Counted from the first letter of the stretch, positions 16,796 to 25,966 are shown. The stretch: DNA of 64,000 bases from Allorhodopirellula solitaria (GCF_007859855.1 NZ_SJPK01000001.1:490091-554090); one strand, 5' to 3'. The notes: generated from the sequence alone by a model not told the origin. Made by a program: numbers and translations.

Positions 16796-18614
16796 GAAGA
16801 TCTTCGTTAGTGTCGGTGAGAATGTCCTTGTCGTCAGCGCGGTCGTTCGTGGCCGTTGACACGGTGCTTGCTGAGGCCTGGTTTTCAGCGGCCGGCGCCA
16901 GCGGGTCGTCGGTGCGTTCGATGATCACCATGCACATGTCGTCAAACTGAACCGCGTTGCCCATATGGTCGAAAACGCTCTTAATGATCTGCGATTTCAC
17001 CTCGGCCACGGCCGGCTCACCGTTGGCCGGGGTCACCGCAGCGGACCGAATGAGCTCTCGCAGCGGATCGGTACCCCACTCTTCATCATCAATGTCCATC
17101 GCTTCATTGATCCCGTCGGTGTACATCACCGCGAGATCGCCGCGAGCGAACGGATAGGTGGTGACAGCGTAATCCATACCCTCGTCAATCGCGATCGGTA
17201 GCCCCGAATCCTCGTCACCGGGTTCACTGATCGATCCATCGGCGGCAGAGCGGATGATCGGGGGCATGTGGCCGGCGTTGACGATGGAAATCGTTTCGGC
17301 ATGCGGGTCGATAACAACGAGCAGGTAGGTAACGAATCGCTCCACATGGAGTCCGCTCATCGAATCGTTGAGTCGTTCGATTGCACGAGCAAGGTTCGGT
17401 TCACTAGCGAGACAGAAGCGGGTCTCCGCAGCGAGTTTCGCCATGTACATGGCCGCCGCGACACCATGTCCAACGACATCGGCGACAACGATCCCGACCC
17501 GTCCTTTGGGCAACTCAATGTAGTCAAAATAGTCACCACCGATGTGATTGGCGGCTTGATAGTAGCTCTCCAATCGATAGGTCGGCACCGCGGGCGCCTT
17601 GGCGGGCAAGAACGCCTGCTGAACCTCGGTGGCGAGCTTCAGATCGGTCTCGACCTCCAGTTGACGCAATGATTGCTCATGCAGGCGAGCGTTATTGATC
17701 ACGACGCTTGCTTGGGCGGCGACTCCGGTAAGAAGATCGATGTCTTCATCGCGGAACTGTCCGCGGCCTTGGGTCGAGTCCATCTGCAATGCTCCGATCG
17801 CTTTCCCATCGCCATCATGCAGCGGCGCACACATCATCGATCGGATTGAAAAATCAGCGATCGATTCACTGCTATCGAACCGGCTATCATCCATGGCATC
17901 GAGTGAGAGAATCGTCTCACCACTCTCCATCGTCTTGCGGATGATCGTGCGGCTAATCCGCAGCGTCTCGGATTCGTCGACCTTCGATCGTGTCTTCACC
18001 CAACGGGGCAAGAGGGCGCCATCAGGCGTCTCCATGACAACGAAACCTCGATCGGCTGAGGGAAAGACTTCGAACAAACTCGCGAGCACCTTTGGCAAGA
18101 CATCGTCGAGCGCGATCGCGCCGGTGAGGTTCCGATTGATCGCGATCAACGCCCCCAATTTGGCCTCGGGCGTCGCGGTCATTTTCAGACCTTGATCGCT
18201 ACTTCGAAACTCAACTTTCGATCCCGACGCCACGTGGGTATCGGAGTCCTCAACCATTTGAATGCCGAAATTGGCACCATCAAAAGTCATCTGGTTGGTG
18301 GCATCGCGTGCGAACTCGGGAACATCATCGAGATGAAATTGCAATTCCACCTCGCTGATCCGAATCCGATCCCCCTCTGCGAGCACATGCGGGCGATTGA
18401 GCAACTGGCCGTTGACGAAGGTTCCATTGCGGCTGCCGAGGTCTTCTACCGCCCAATCAGATCCCGACCGAACCAATTTGGCATGGTAGCGACTGACGGC
18501 CCCCGCATCGACGACAATATCGCACTCGGGATGCCGTCCCACCTGCATCTCATCTTGCGTGAGATCGAATCGATCCGAGGGCTTCCCGTTGATCGTAGAC
18601 GTTACATAGGCCAT
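16773..18614 (-). CDS. FHA-GAF-SpoIIE (PP2C) serine phosphatase
   Basis: This 613-residue signalling protein of the RsbU type has three domains. The FHA domain (1-95) has MQVGRHPECDIV, VSRYHAKLV and DLGSRNGTFVNG, so it should bind a phosphothreonine partner. The GAF domain spans about 150-320 (SADRGFVVMETPDG). The PP2C/SpoIIE phosphatase (about 350-575) has GGDYFDYIEL, VADVVGHGVAAAMY and VMYTDGINEAMD, which carry the metal-binding aspartates. It is soluble and likely controls an anti-sigma/anti-anti-sigma switch; no such partner is visible nearby. ATG 18614 has GAGGGATC upstream. The oxidoreductase gene overlaps its 3' end. Confidence 0.92.
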   Translation of the reverse strand: MAYVTSTINGKPSDRFDLTQDEMQVGRHPECDIVVDAGAVSRYHAKLVRSGSDWAVEDLGSRNGTFVNGQLLNRPHVLAEGDRIRISEVELQFHLDDVPEFARDATNQMTFDGANFGIQMVEDSDTHVASGSKVEFRSSDQGLKMTATPEAKLGALIAINRNLTGAIALDDVLPKVLASLFEVFPSADRGFVVMETPDGALLPRWVKTRSKVDESETLRISRTIIRKTMESGETILSLDAMDDSRFDSSESIADFSIRSMMCAPLHDGDGKAIGALQMDSTQGRGQFRDEDIDLLTGVAAQASVVINNARLHEQSLRQLEVETDLKLATEVQQAFLPAKAPAVPTYRLESYYQAANHIGGDYFDYIELPKGRVGIVVADVVGHGVAAAMYMAKLAAETRFCLASEPNLARAIERLNDSMSGLHVERFVTYLLVVIDPHAETISIVNAGHMPPIIRSAADGSISEPGDEDSGLPIAIDEGMDYAVTTYPFARGDLAVMYTDGINEAMDIDDEEWGTDPLRELIRSAAVTPANGEPAVAEVKSQIIKSVFDHMGNAVQFDDMCMVIIERTDDPLAPAAENQASASTVSTATNDRADDKDILTDTNEDLHDTDAKF

Positions 18615-18725
18615 GACAGATCCCTCGCTTCGTATCGCAGAACCAAACAGGAAGGCACTGGAACTCACCAAAAGTTCCAGTCAACTTGGGATAGCGAAAG
18701 AATGGAGGCCTTCCGCTACCGGAGA

Positions 18726-19328
18726 CTATTTTTTGGACCCGTAGATTTCCGGGTTCAGCGACGGGTCATTATACATCTTCATCTGTCGGTAGGTTTTGTG
18801 CTGTTTTCGACCAGCAAACAAATCATCGATGAGCGTCTGCAGGCTATGAGACAAGTCGGCATGCTGCACCTGGCAGAGATCGACCCGCGCGGCGACCTTG
18901 GCACGATGCTCGTCATCGGCATCGGCACGGTCACGCTGTTCGGCATAGTGGTACAGACGCAGCGACATGATCGACAGGCGATCGATAGCGCTACCGGCCG
19001 TTTCGGTATTGATCGGCAGCGATGAGGTGTCACCGACTCCTCCTTCGGCCAACAGCAGCGTGATCGCATCATCGATTTTCTCGATCATGTCGTTACGCTG
19101 CTGGTTCAGTTTGTCGATGGACCGTTTCACTCCGGCGATGCGTTCATCATCTGCCTCAGGACTGCGGGCGACATCTTCTTCGTGCCACAATCGATAGTTG
19201 AACTCATGCTGGCGACAGACGAGCTGCTGGAATCCTTCATAGGGATTGGCGATTGGCTCGTTGTGCCATCTTTCTACGCAGTCGATCTGCAACTGCGTGA
19301 TTTCAGAAACCGGAGGAACGTTACTCAC
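18726..19328 (-). CDS. DUF4254 domain protein
   Basis: This 200-residue, mostly helical, charged protein has the DUF4254 pattern: YEGFQQLVCRQHEFNYRLWHEED, then RIAGVKRSIDKLNQQRNDMIEKID and MSLRLYHYAEQRDR. The function of the family is unknown; in Planctomycetes and Bacteroidetes it is often near glycan or envelope genes. It begins 4 bases after the ilvC stop, so here it is probably the last gene of an ilvN-ilvC transcript. Confidence 0.8.
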   Translation of the reverse strand: MSNVPPVSEITQLQIDCVERWHNEPIANPYEGFQQLVCRQHEFNYRLWHEEDVARSPEADDERIAGVKRSIDKLNQQRNDMIEKIDDAITLLLAEGGVGDTSSLPINTETAGSAIDRLSIMSLRLYHYAEQRDRADADDEHRAKVAARVDLCQVQHADLSHSLQTLIDDLFAGRKQHKTYRQMKMYNDPSLNPEIYGSKK

Positions 19329-19332
19329 TGGA

Positions 19333-20337
19333 TTAAACCTCTTTCTCGTCGATCCAGCTCATCATGCGACGCAGTCCCATGCCGATTTGCTCGACTTCAT
19401 GGAGGCGTTCGCGACGGCGTGTGGCTTTGAAGAACGGAGCACCGGCTCGGTTCTCGCTGATCCATTTCCGAGCGAACTCGCCATTTTGGATCTCGTCGAG
19501 CACCCGCTTCATTTCCAACTTCGTTTCGGGTGTGATGATCCGTGGACCGGAGACATAGTCACCATACTCCGCAGTATTGCTGATGCTGTATCGCATGTAG
19601 CTCAGGCCGCCTTGGTAGAGCAGGTCCACGATCAACTTCAGTTCGTGCATGCACTCAAAGTACGCCATCTCGGGCTGGTAGCCAGCTTCGACGAGGGTTT
19701 CGAACCCAGCCTTGACCAATTCGCTAACGCCGCCACACAGAACAACTTGTTCGCCGAACAAGTCCGTTTCGGTTTCCTCAGCAAAAGTGGTCTCGATGAC
19801 GCCGCCGCGTGTCCCACCGATCCCCTTGGCGTACGCCAAACCGATCTGCTTGGTCGACTCCGAGGCTCCCTCGCCCAACGCGATCAAACTCGGAACGCCA
19901 CCACCTTTTTCGTATTCACTACGAACGAGGTGGCCGGGGCCCTTGGGGGCGACCAGCAGCGTGTCGATGCCCTTGGGCGGCTCGATTTGGCCAAAGTGGA
20001 TGTTGAAGCCGTGCGAGCACATCAGCACGTTGCCTGGAGACAGGTTGTCGCGAATGTGGTCGCGGAAGATGTCGCCTTGAACCTCATCGGGAAGCAGAAT
20101 GTTGATCACGTCTGCGGCTTGGGTCGCTTCGGCGATCGACATTGGCTTGAAACCGTGCTCGACAGCGAGGTCGTAGTTCGCCGACCCTGGACGCTGTCCG
20201 ATGATGACGTCACAGCCGCTGTCACGAAGGTTTTGCGCCTGAGCATGACCTTGGGATCCGTAACCCAAAATCGCGACCGTCTTGCCCTTCAAATGAGAAA
20301 GATCAGCGTCGTTGTCGTAGTAAATCGTTGCAGCCAT
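19333..20337 (-). CDS. ilvC: Ketol-acid reductoisomerase
   Basis: IlvC converts acetolactate and acetohydroxybutyrate to the dihydroxy acids of valine, leucine and isoleucine synthesis, using NADPH and magnesium. The protein has 334 residues from ATG 20337, the class I length (about 330-340). The Rossmann motif is [21 protein letters not shown], followed by an Arg (GQR) suited to NADPH. The C-terminal knotted domain has [18 protein letters not shown] with the metal-binding acids, then [14 protein letters not shown] start at 20394 would add 19 residues without family support. It follows ilvN by about 105 bases; ilvB is not in the window. Confidence 0.96.
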   Translation of the reverse strand: MAATIYYDNDADLSHLKGKTVAILGYGSQGHAQAQNLRDSGCDVIIGQRPGSANYDLAVEHGFKPMSIAEATQAADVINILLPDEVQGDIFRDHIRDNLSPGNVLMCSHGFNIHFGQIEPPKGIDTLLVAPKGPGHLVRSEYEKGGGVPSLIALGEGASESTKQIGLAYAKGIGGTRGGVIETTFAEETETDLFGEQVVLCGGVSELVKAGFETLVEAGYQPEMAYFECMHELKLIVDLLYQGGLSYMRYSISNTAEYGDYVSGPRIITPETKLEMKRVLDEIQNGEFARKWISENRAGAPFFKATRRRERLHEVEQIGMGLRRMMSWIDEKEV

Positions 20338-20442
20338 CGGTGTGGGGGCCTTCCAAGGTTTCGAGTGAAAATTTTGAGTTGTTAAATGTTCCATGAGTTC
20401 CGAGGCAACTCAGAGTCGCCTCGCACGATCTTCGTTCGGCGG

Positions 20443-20985
20443 CTAGCCGGTCGCAGTATCCGTGGCGAATCGGTCCGATCCCCCTTTGATTTCTCCACTG
20501 CGAACCATCGCAATCCGCCCGGTGCGGACGAGTTCGCGGATGCCATAGGGACGCACACGCTCAATAAATGCCTGCACTTTGCCCTCTCGGCCGCTGATCT
20601 CGATCATCACCTCATCGGGACCGACATCGACGACTTTGCCGCGAAAGATATCCACGAGCTCGCGAATCTCAGTTCGGACTCCGCCTGCCGGGGCGCTGAT
20701 TTTGACCAACAACAGGTCCCGCTCCACGAAATCGTTCGAGCTGATGTCAAAGACGCGAACTACCGTGACGATCTTTTCTAGCTGTTTGCGAACCTGTTCC
20801 AGGACGCTGTTATCGCCGACAACGACGACCGTCATCCGTGATAGTTTCGGATCTTCGGTTTCGCCGACAGCCAGCGAATCGATGTTGAAACCGCGTGAGG
20901 CAAGCATTCCAGAGATGTGGGCCAGCACTCCCGGCACGTTCTGTACGAGCGCCGAGAGCAGGTGACGGTAGTTCGATTGAGTCAT
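20443..20985 (-). CDS. ilvN: Acetolactate synthase small (regulatory) subunit
   Basis: This 180-residue protein starts at ATG 20985. The N-terminal ACT domain (HLLSALVQNVPGVLAHISGM, GFNIDSLAVGETEDP) binds valine for feedback inhibition. The C-terminal domain contains FVERDLLLVKISAP and GREGKVQAFIERVRPYGI, typical of IlvH/IlvN. It partners the catalytic subunit IlvB, which must be encoded elsewhere. The start codon lies a few bases behind a terminator-like hairpin (20990-21016), suggesting control of expression. The gene name ilvH would be equally valid. Confidence 0.95.
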   Translation of the reverse strand: MTQSNYRHLLSALVQNVPGVLAHISGMLASRGFNIDSLAVGETEDPKLSRMTVVVVGDNSVLEQVRKQLEKIVTVVRVFDISSNDFVERDLLLVKISAPAGGVRTEIRELVDIFRGKVVDVGPDEVMIEISGREGKVQAFIERVRPYGIRELVRTGRIAMVRSGEIKGGSDRFATDTATG

Positions 20986-20989
20986 GACG

Positions 20990-21016
20990 CAAAAATACAC
21001 CCCCGCGAGGGGTGTT
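20990..21016 (-). promoter_or_regulatory. Terminator-like hairpin in the ilvN leader
   Basis: On the minus strand ACACCCC pairs with GGGGTGT (20997-21016 region, short loop) and is followed at once by ATTTTTG, ending about 5 bases before the ilvN ATG. It looks like an intrinsic terminator placed in the leader and also covers the ribosome-binding region. It could be an attenuator for the branched-chain genes. No leader peptide with runs of Leu, Val or Ile codons was found. Confidence 0.5.
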
Positions 21017-21206
21017 AAAGAGGAAGTGGGTCGCGACGACGAAGTGCGGCATGATAAATTCGGGACCGGTCGCTGCCAAGGGCGGCGCAGATGGGCCGGC
21101 CGACCGGTCTATTTCTCGCCAACCGACTCGCGTGACTCCTGAATGAGCGACGGATCCGTCCGGGAGCGACGACTCCATACCAACCACGGGGCTGCAACGA
21201 GAAACG

Positions 21207-21246
21207 AAAAAAGGCCTCGAGCGGACGAATCCACTCCAGACCTTTT
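21207..21246 (-). terminator. Intrinsic terminator behind tRNA-Leu
   Basis: Reading the minus strand, a long stem from AAAGGTCT to AGGCCTTT, with one mismatch and wobble pairs, is capped by a TTCG tetraloop and ends in six Ts. It begins 16 bases after the tRNA 3' end. It should release the tRNA transcript before ilvN. Confidence 0.8.
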
Positions 21247-21261
21247 GTAGATTTACCTGAG

Positions 21262-21345
21262 TACCGAAGGAGGGACTCGAACCCTCACTCCCTTGCGAGA
21301 ACTGGATTTTGAATCCAGCGCGTCTGCCAATTCCGCCACTTCGGC
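21262..21345 (-). tRNA. tRNA-Leu (anticodon CAA)
   Basis: The minus strand folds as a class II tRNA of 84 bases. The acceptor arms are GCCGAAG and CTTCGGT with discriminator A. The anticodon stem CTGGA/TCCAG holds the loop TTCAAAA, giving anticodon CAA (reads UUG). There is a long variable arm (TTCTCGCAAGGGAG) and a T-arm with GGTTCGAGTCC. The CCA end is not encoded. Confidence 0.95.
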
Positions 21346-21358
21346 TCGTGAGCACGCC

Positions 21359-21387
21359 AAAATATCGTCTCCGACGAGTTTCGGCAA
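21359..21387 (-). promoter_or_regulatory. Probable sigma70-type promoter of tRNA-Leu
   Basis: On the minus strand TTGCCG (21387-21382) and TATTTT (21364-21359) are separated by 17 bases. The -10 box lies 13 bases before the tRNA 5' end, an ordinary distance for a tRNA start. Confidence 0.55.
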
Positions 21388-21394
21388 ACCCCCA

Positions 21395-21754
21395 TCAGCT
21401 TAAAATAGAAGCGTCCTCTTCATGGCCGGTTACTGCGGCCGGCTGAGCAGCGTTGGGACGCTCGGGTTTGCGGGTTCGCACACGCCGTTTTTTCGGCTTA
21501 CTCATTCCCCATTCCTTCGTCAGCGTTTCAAAGACGTCGGCGGTCTCATAGCGGACAACGTCTTTTCCTTCGGGCATTGGACCGATCAGGCCGCGGAAGA
21601 CGGGCATGCCACGCAGCGCCAAATCGGTGCTGCAATCATCGACGCCAATCTGTTCGTAATGATCCATGAGCGGGTCGACCGACGGATAGTCTCGCATTTG
21701 CAGCGCGCCGTCTCGACCGCGCGCAACAACTCGATAGGTGTTTTTTTGGGTCAT
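21395..21754 (-). CDS. Conserved-looking hypothetical protein
   Basis: This 119-residue soluble protein starts at ATG 21754, which follows GAGGAGATC at good spacing. The body (TYRVVARGRDGALQMRDYPSV, PVFRGLIGPMPEGKDVVRYETADVFETL) looks folded. The tail is very basic (KPKKRRVRTRKPERP) and could bind nucleic acid. I do not recognise a family. A longer frame to 21901 overlaps the next small gene and is not supported. Confidence 0.6.
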   Translation of the reverse strand: MTQKNTYRVVARGRDGALQMRDYPSVDPLMDHYEQIGVDDCSTDLALRGMPVFRGLIGPMPEGKDVVRYETADVFETLTKEWGMSKPKKRRVRTRKPERPNAAQPAAVTGHEEDASILS

Positions 21755-21795
21755 CTCGATCTCCTCAGAAATGAATGGGGGAATCCGGCAGGATT

Positions 21796-22056
21796 TCAGC
21801 CTTCGCCGCGGCCGAAACGTTTGGGCAATGTGTTCGAGTAGACCATCACGATGGCGCCGCCCGCGACCATCGCAAATGGAAAGATCTCGCCTGGCTTCCA
21901 CGCCTTGGGACTCGCTGCGGCAGAGTTGCCCGAACTGATCAAATCCGCAGCCTGCGTGTTCGCTGCCGCGTGCAGATTGGCGGATTCGATGAACATCGAC
22001 TCCACGCCGATCACGACGAGCATGATCCCGATGGCTAAAAACAGACTTCGCAACAT
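21796..22056 (-). CDS. Small membrane protein, two predicted helices
   Basis: This 86-residue protein starts at ATG 22056, preceded by GGAG. The first hydrophobic segment is LFLAIGIMLVVIGVESMF (about 4-22) and the second is FPFAMVAGGAIVMVYS (about 59-75), with an Ala-rich polar loop between. It ends in KRFGRGEG. It lies 41 bases upstream of the preceding small gene on the same strand and may be co-transcribed with it. Function unknown. Confidence 0.65.
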   Translation of the reverse strand: MLRSLFLAIGIMLVVIGVESMFIESANLHAAANTQAADLISSGNSAAASPKAWKPGEIFPFAMVAGGAIVMVYSNTLPKRFGRGEG

Positions 22057-22325
22057 TGCTACGCTCCTACCAAAACACAAACACACGCCTATTGCACTAC
22101 AGACTGACATCGTCGTTTCCAGGCCGACGAATCCTGCCGATCAACCTGCCTCGCAATCACCGCTACAGCCCGTACAACAACACCTCGTTGCACGCACTGG
22201 GTAGCCGGCTAGCTTGCCGATCGAAGGCGGCCAGAACATTGTCGTTCGATGGGTCACAGCGACGACGCTTCGAGAGACGCCTCCGGTGTACAGCAAGATG
22301 CGGCGGGCCTGATCGAACGCTGCAC

Positions 22326-23498
22326 CTACGGCACGCGGTCTTCGTCGATCGGCTCGTCACCGGCAGGTGTTAGCAACGCCTGCCAAACCTGCATGTCGAT
22401 CGTGTCACTGATGTACCGTGTTCCACCGTCGGCAAACGCCACGTTGACACCACTGGGATGATTCGAAGACGGCCGCGCGAGATTTGCTGCATTAGCGGAG
22501 GTGACCATTCTCGCACTCAGGCTTACGCCCACGAGAGGACCGTTGATTCGGTGAACGGGTCGATCTTTGCCGCCGTTTTCCCAGTCGACACTGTGCCAAA
22601 CCAGACCATTGGTGAATCGGCTGAATTTGGGATACGCGACCTCTTTCGGGGCGTCTTGAAATTCCAGATCCGATTGATCGGTGAACCCACTACGGTGCCA
22701 GGGCAGGGCACTGAGTGATTCCGAGAACAACACCGTATTTCCATACCCGTCGGTGAAATCATCGAGACGGATGACGGGCCCCACGGGACTGCGTTTGGCC
22801 GCGTCGACTGCCCCGGGCACGCGGGCGTCGAGCCTGCTATTGAATACTCCGTACCGCGGCAGGAGAGAATCGACGAAGGACACGCTTTGCGATTGCCCAC
22901 CCGGCGTGTGCATCAACCGGGTTTGGTTGGAATCCGCATTTATCGGGAAGGCCATGCCCGTATTGGCGATGTAGCTGTTGAATCCGTGCTCGATGTCGCT
23001 CCTATCGGTACTGGGGCAACGAAAGATTGCCAGGCTTGGCGCGGCATTGTGACAATAGCCTTCACCGCTGACGCCGCTCGACAGCGGGTTCTCTCGGCTT
23101 CCACCGCTGACGACTGGGTTGCGATCCTCACTCCAAACTTCATAGGTCGGCTGGCCATCGAGCCATGGCAAGATGGCGACGGCCCAGGTTCCGATCTTGC
23201 GATGCTTGACCAAGCTGCTGGGGGCGACCTGCGAATCCGACGGATCGCTCATCGCACCATCGAGACCAAACGTACCGAAGTCCTCCGCCCATGAGGGAAT
23301 CCGTTTCTTGGTCACTTCATGCTGAATCACGGCGAGCGACAGATTCTTGAGCTGCGTGGAGCATTGGTTGCGGCGCGCGTAAATGCGGCCGTTCCCACCC
23401 ATATTTGGTAGCAGCAGCCCGAGCAGGATGACGACGCAGGCGATCACGACGACGACCTCGAGCTTCGTGAAGGCCCGTTGGTTGTGATGGGATTTCAT
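22326..23498 (-). CDS. DUF1559 protein with degenerate pilin-like N-terminus
   Basis: The protein has 390 residues and starts at ATG 23498. DUF1559 proteins are a family greatly expanded in Planctomycetes, with a type IV pilin-like N-terminal helix and a secreted C-terminal domain. Here the cleavage region is RAFTKLEVVVVIACVVILLG: the usual Gly before Phe is Ala and TLVE has become TKLE, though Glu is kept. The family end motif VNVAFADGGTRYISDTID and the middle part GYGNTVLFSESLSALPWH are intact. It may therefore be processed poorly or not at all. A second, canonical member is at 46188. Confidence 0.9.
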   Translation of the reverse strand: MKSHHNQRAFTKLEVVVVIACVVILLGLLLPNMGGNGRIYARRNQCSTQLKNLSLAVIQHEVTKKRIPSWAEDFGTFGLDGAMSDPSDSQVAPSSLVKHRKIGTWAVAILPWLDGQPTYEVWSEDRNPVVSGGSRENPLSSGVSGEGYCHNAAPSLAIFRCPSTDRSDIEHGFNSYIANTGMAFPINADSNQTRLMHTPGGQSQSVSFVDSLLPRYGVFNSRLDARVPGAVDAAKRSPVGPVIRLDDFTDGYGNTVLFSESLSALPWHRSGFTDQSDLEFQDAPKEVAYPKFSRFTNGLVWHSVDWENGGKDRPVHRINGPLVGVSLSARMVTSANAANLARPSSNHPSGVNVAFADGGTRYISDTIDMQVWQALLTPAGDEPIDEDRVP

Positions 23499-23645
23499 AG
23501 CGGTCGTTCTCTGAGCGGGACAAATGTCAGTTTCCACTTTTCATCCTAACGGACAGCGAATGTCCATTGTGGGCCCGGGTAGCTGCTTTCGTTGCCATCG
23601 ATTAGAAAACAGGCTCTTTGCACCACCTACACTTGAGGATCTACG

Positions 23646-24893
23646 TTGAACATCGAAAAATATTCCTTCGGAGTGGGTGATCGCTTTGCCCATCAAGCCG
23701 CTGCGCAGCTGCGGGCCTTTGAGATGATCGCCAACGATGGGGTGGATGTTGCGCCGGTATGGAATAAATCCAATCGGGAGCACACCTTCGTGGGTTCCGA
23801 TCCCCAGAGCGTCTTCGACGCCGCGAAGGTCGCTGTCGACAAACTCGGCTGGGAGAAGCCGTGGCATGTTGATGCCGACCATGTTCAGCTCGCGACGGTA
23901 GAACCGTTTCTGCCTTGCAGCGATTTTTTCACGATCGATGTCGCCGATTGGATCGGTAAAGCGGCATCGGAAAATGATATCAATGATTTCGTCGATCGAC
24001 ATAGCGAGCTGATCGGTACGCTCGAACTCGCGGGCCTGTCAGCGCCGCTGGAGATCTCTCGCGACGATGTGCGGCGCGTCGCCCAGCAGTACCTGCTCGC
24101 GGTCAAAGAAGCGTCCGTCATCTATCAACACATCGCTTCGGTCAAGGGCAGCGATAACCTGATTGCGGAGGTGTCGATGGACGAAACCGACTCGCCGCAG
24201 ACTCCGCCGGAACTGCTGATTATCTTGGCGGCCATGGCGGATGAGAAAATCCCAGTGCAAACCATCGCCCCCAAATTCACCGGCAGGTTTAACAAGGGCG
24301 TCGACTACGTCGGTGACCTGGCCCAGTTCGAACGCGAGTTCAACGATGACTTGGCCGTGATCGCTCATGCGGTCAAACAATATGGATTGCCGGAGGTGCT
24401 GAAACTGAGCGTGCACAGCGGCAGCGACAAATTCAGCCTTTACCCCATCATCCGCGAATCGCTGCAACGCACCGGTGCGGGATTGCACATCAAGACCGCT
24501 GGGACAACTTGGCTGGAAGAACTGATCGGATTGGCGGAGGCGGGAGGCGATGGCTTGAAACTCGCCAAAGAGATCTACCTTTACGCTCTCGATCACGTGG
24601 ACGAATTGTCGGCTCCCTACGCCAGCGTGATCGATGTCGACGCCAGCAAACTGCCTGATCTCGCGACCGTTCAGGGTTACAGCGGCGGCGAGTTCGCCTC
24701 CGCAATCCGGCATATCCCCACCAATCCCTTGTTCAACCCCAGCATGCGGCAACTGTTGCACGTGTCGTTCAAGGTCGCTGCCAAGGCGGGCGATCGGTAT
24801 ACCGACATGCTGGTTGCTAACGAAGAGATCGTGGGCAAGCAGGTTACCGAGAATATCTATCAACGGCACATGCGGCCGTTGTTTCTTGGCTAG
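23646..24893 (+). CDS. UxaE-like hexuronate (tagaturonate) epimerase family protein
   Basis: The protein has 415 residues. The start is TTG 23646, preceded by GAGG at good distance. The pattern FGVGDRFAHQAAAQLRAF, a later HVDADHV and SDFFTIDVADWIG matches the UxaE family, known for C4-epimerisation of tagaturonate and fructuronate in pectin and hexuronate breakdown. His and Asp in HVDADHV are plausible metal ligands. It stands alone between a DUF1559 gene and the VOC/ECF cluster. Pectic or algal uronate use would agree with the sulfatases nearby. Assigned from remembered family motifs, so the exact substrate is uncertain. Confidence 0.65.
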   Translation: MNIEKYSFGVGDRFAHQAAAQLRAFEMIANDGVDVAPVWNKSNREHTFVGSDPQSVFDAAKVAVDKLGWEKPWHVDADHVQLATVEPFLPCSDFFTIDVADWIGKAASENDINDFVDRHSELIGTLELAGLSAPLEISRDDVRRVAQQYLLAVKEASVIYQHIASVKGSDNLIAEVSMDETDSPQTPPELLIILAAMADEKIPVQTIAPKFTGRFNKGVDYVGDLAQFEREFNDDLAVIAHAVKQYGLPEVLKLSVHSGSDKFSLYPIIRESLQRTGAGLHIKTAGTTWLEELIGLAEAGGDGLKLAKEIYLYALDHVDELSAPYASVIDVDASKLPDLATVQGYSGGEFASAIRHIPTNPLFNPSMRQLLHVSFKVAAKAGDRYTDMLVANEEIVGKQVTENIYQRHMRPLFLG

Positions 24894-25022
24894 CGGTTTC
24901 GTTAGATAGCCGTCTTTGCAACCGATCTCAATGACGTTGAGGAAATCTTCGAACCGGTTGAAAACAGCGGGCACAGCGAGGGATTGCCCGAGCACAGCTA
25001 ATCGGGCAGTGTGCCGAGCCTC

Positions 25023-25487
25023 TCAGCCGTCGTAGGCGTCCTGCAATTTCGCGACGTCCAACTTGATCATTTCGCACATGGCATCGAAGACACGCTTGGC
25101 ACGGACCGGGTCAGAGTCGCCGATCATCTGGCCGATCGTCGACGGGACGATCTGCCAACGGACACCGAATTTGTCCTTCAGCCATCCGCAGGCCAACGTT
25201 TCACCACCATCGAGCAACTTGCCCCACAGGTCGTCGATTTCCTCTTGGGATTCGCAGGCAATCGCTAGTGAGAATGCCTCAGTAAACTCCCATCGCTGCC
25301 CAGAGTTCAACGCGACAAACGTCATCCCCGCCAGCTCAAATTCAACAGTCATGACGGCTCCTGAATCGGGGTTCCGGACTGTTTTGAGAATCCGCGAATC
25401 AGGCAGCACGGAGACGTAGAAGTTAACGGCTTCTTCGGCTTCGGATTGGAAACCGAGAAACGGGGTGATCTTGTTTTTAAAGTGCAT
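25023..25487 (-). CDS. VOC superfamily protein, PhnB-like
   Basis: This 154-residue protein begins ITPFLGFQSEAEEAVNFYVSV and contains RWEFTEAFSLAIACESQEEIDDLW and CGWLKDKFGVRWQIVP, the pattern of the PhnB / 3-demethylubiquinone methyltransferase-like VOC group. ATG 25487 follows GAGGAGATA. It is the last gene of a minus-strand run of VOC and YCII genes downstream of an ECF sigma gene. Similar pairs are often near ECF sigma factors. The metal-binding triad is not obvious, and the reaction is unknown. Confidence 0.85.
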   Translation of the reverse strand: MHFKNKITPFLGFQSEAEEAVNFYVSVLPDSRILKTVRNPDSGAVMTVEFELAGMTFVALNSGQRWEFTEAFSLAIACESQEEIDDLWGKLLDGGETLACGWLKDKFGVRWQIVPSTIGQMIGDSDPVRAKRVFDAMCEMIKLDVAKLQDAYDG

Positions 25488-25513
25488 TGTTTTATCTCCT
25501 CGGGATTGGGAAG

Positions 25514-25966
25514 CTAGGATTGCTCGGCCACGATTGTCACGATCCAGCTCACGCCGAAGCGATCGGTGAGCATGCCGAAACAGGGTGACCAAAACGTTTT
25601 GGCCAGCGGCATGGTGACTTCACCGCGATCGGCCAAGGCCTGGAATACCTGTTCCGCCTCGGCTTCGGACTCAACAGTGACGGAGAGCGAGAAACCTTGG
25701 AATCCGGCTACCTCTCCACAACCGTCAGAGGCCATCACGCGAGATTGACCGATGCGAAGCGATGCGTGCATCACCTTGTTCTCAAATCCCTCAGGTATCG
25801 TTCCGGGCGGCGGTGGTTCGGGACTTTCGCAAAACCGCATGACCATCTCGATCTCAGCCCCGATGGCCTGTTGATAGAAATTGAGTGCCTCTTCGCAGCG
25901 GCCGCCGAAGAATAGGTACGGTTCAATGAGTGAATTCGATTGGGAAACAGACATAATTTGGTTCAT
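25514..25966 (-). CDS. VOC superfamily protein, PhnB-like (second)
   Basis: This 150-residue protein is related to its neighbour: IEPYLFFGGRCEEALNFYQQAIG, then VMASDGCGEVAGFQGFSLSV and FGMLTDRFGVSWIV. It ends 26 bases before the next VOC gene, so the two form an operon. ATG 25966 or 25954 could start it; neither has a strong ribosome site. It keeps the GG(R/C)..EAL.FY signature of PhnB proteins. No substrate can be named. Confidence 0.85.
   Translation of the reverse strand: MNQIMSVSQSNSLIEPYLFFGGRCEEALNFYQQAIGAEIEMVMRFCESPEPPPPGTIPEGFENKVMHASLRIGQSRVMASDGCGEVAGFQGFSLSVTVESEAEAEQVFQALADRGEVTMPLAKTFWSPCFGMLTDRFGVSWIVTIVAEQS

Noticed and set aside
19246-20385. 379-codon plus-strand frame
   Set aside because: Antisense to ilvC, whose identity is certain.
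20810-21355. Minus-strand frame over the tRNA and ilvN leader as an attenuation leader peptide
   Set aside because: It runs through the tRNA and past the ilvN start without a stop, and has no run of Leu, Val or Ile codons.
24039-24995. 318-codon minus-strand frame
   Set aside because: Antisense to the UxaE-like gene; His/Gln-rich shadow with no motif.
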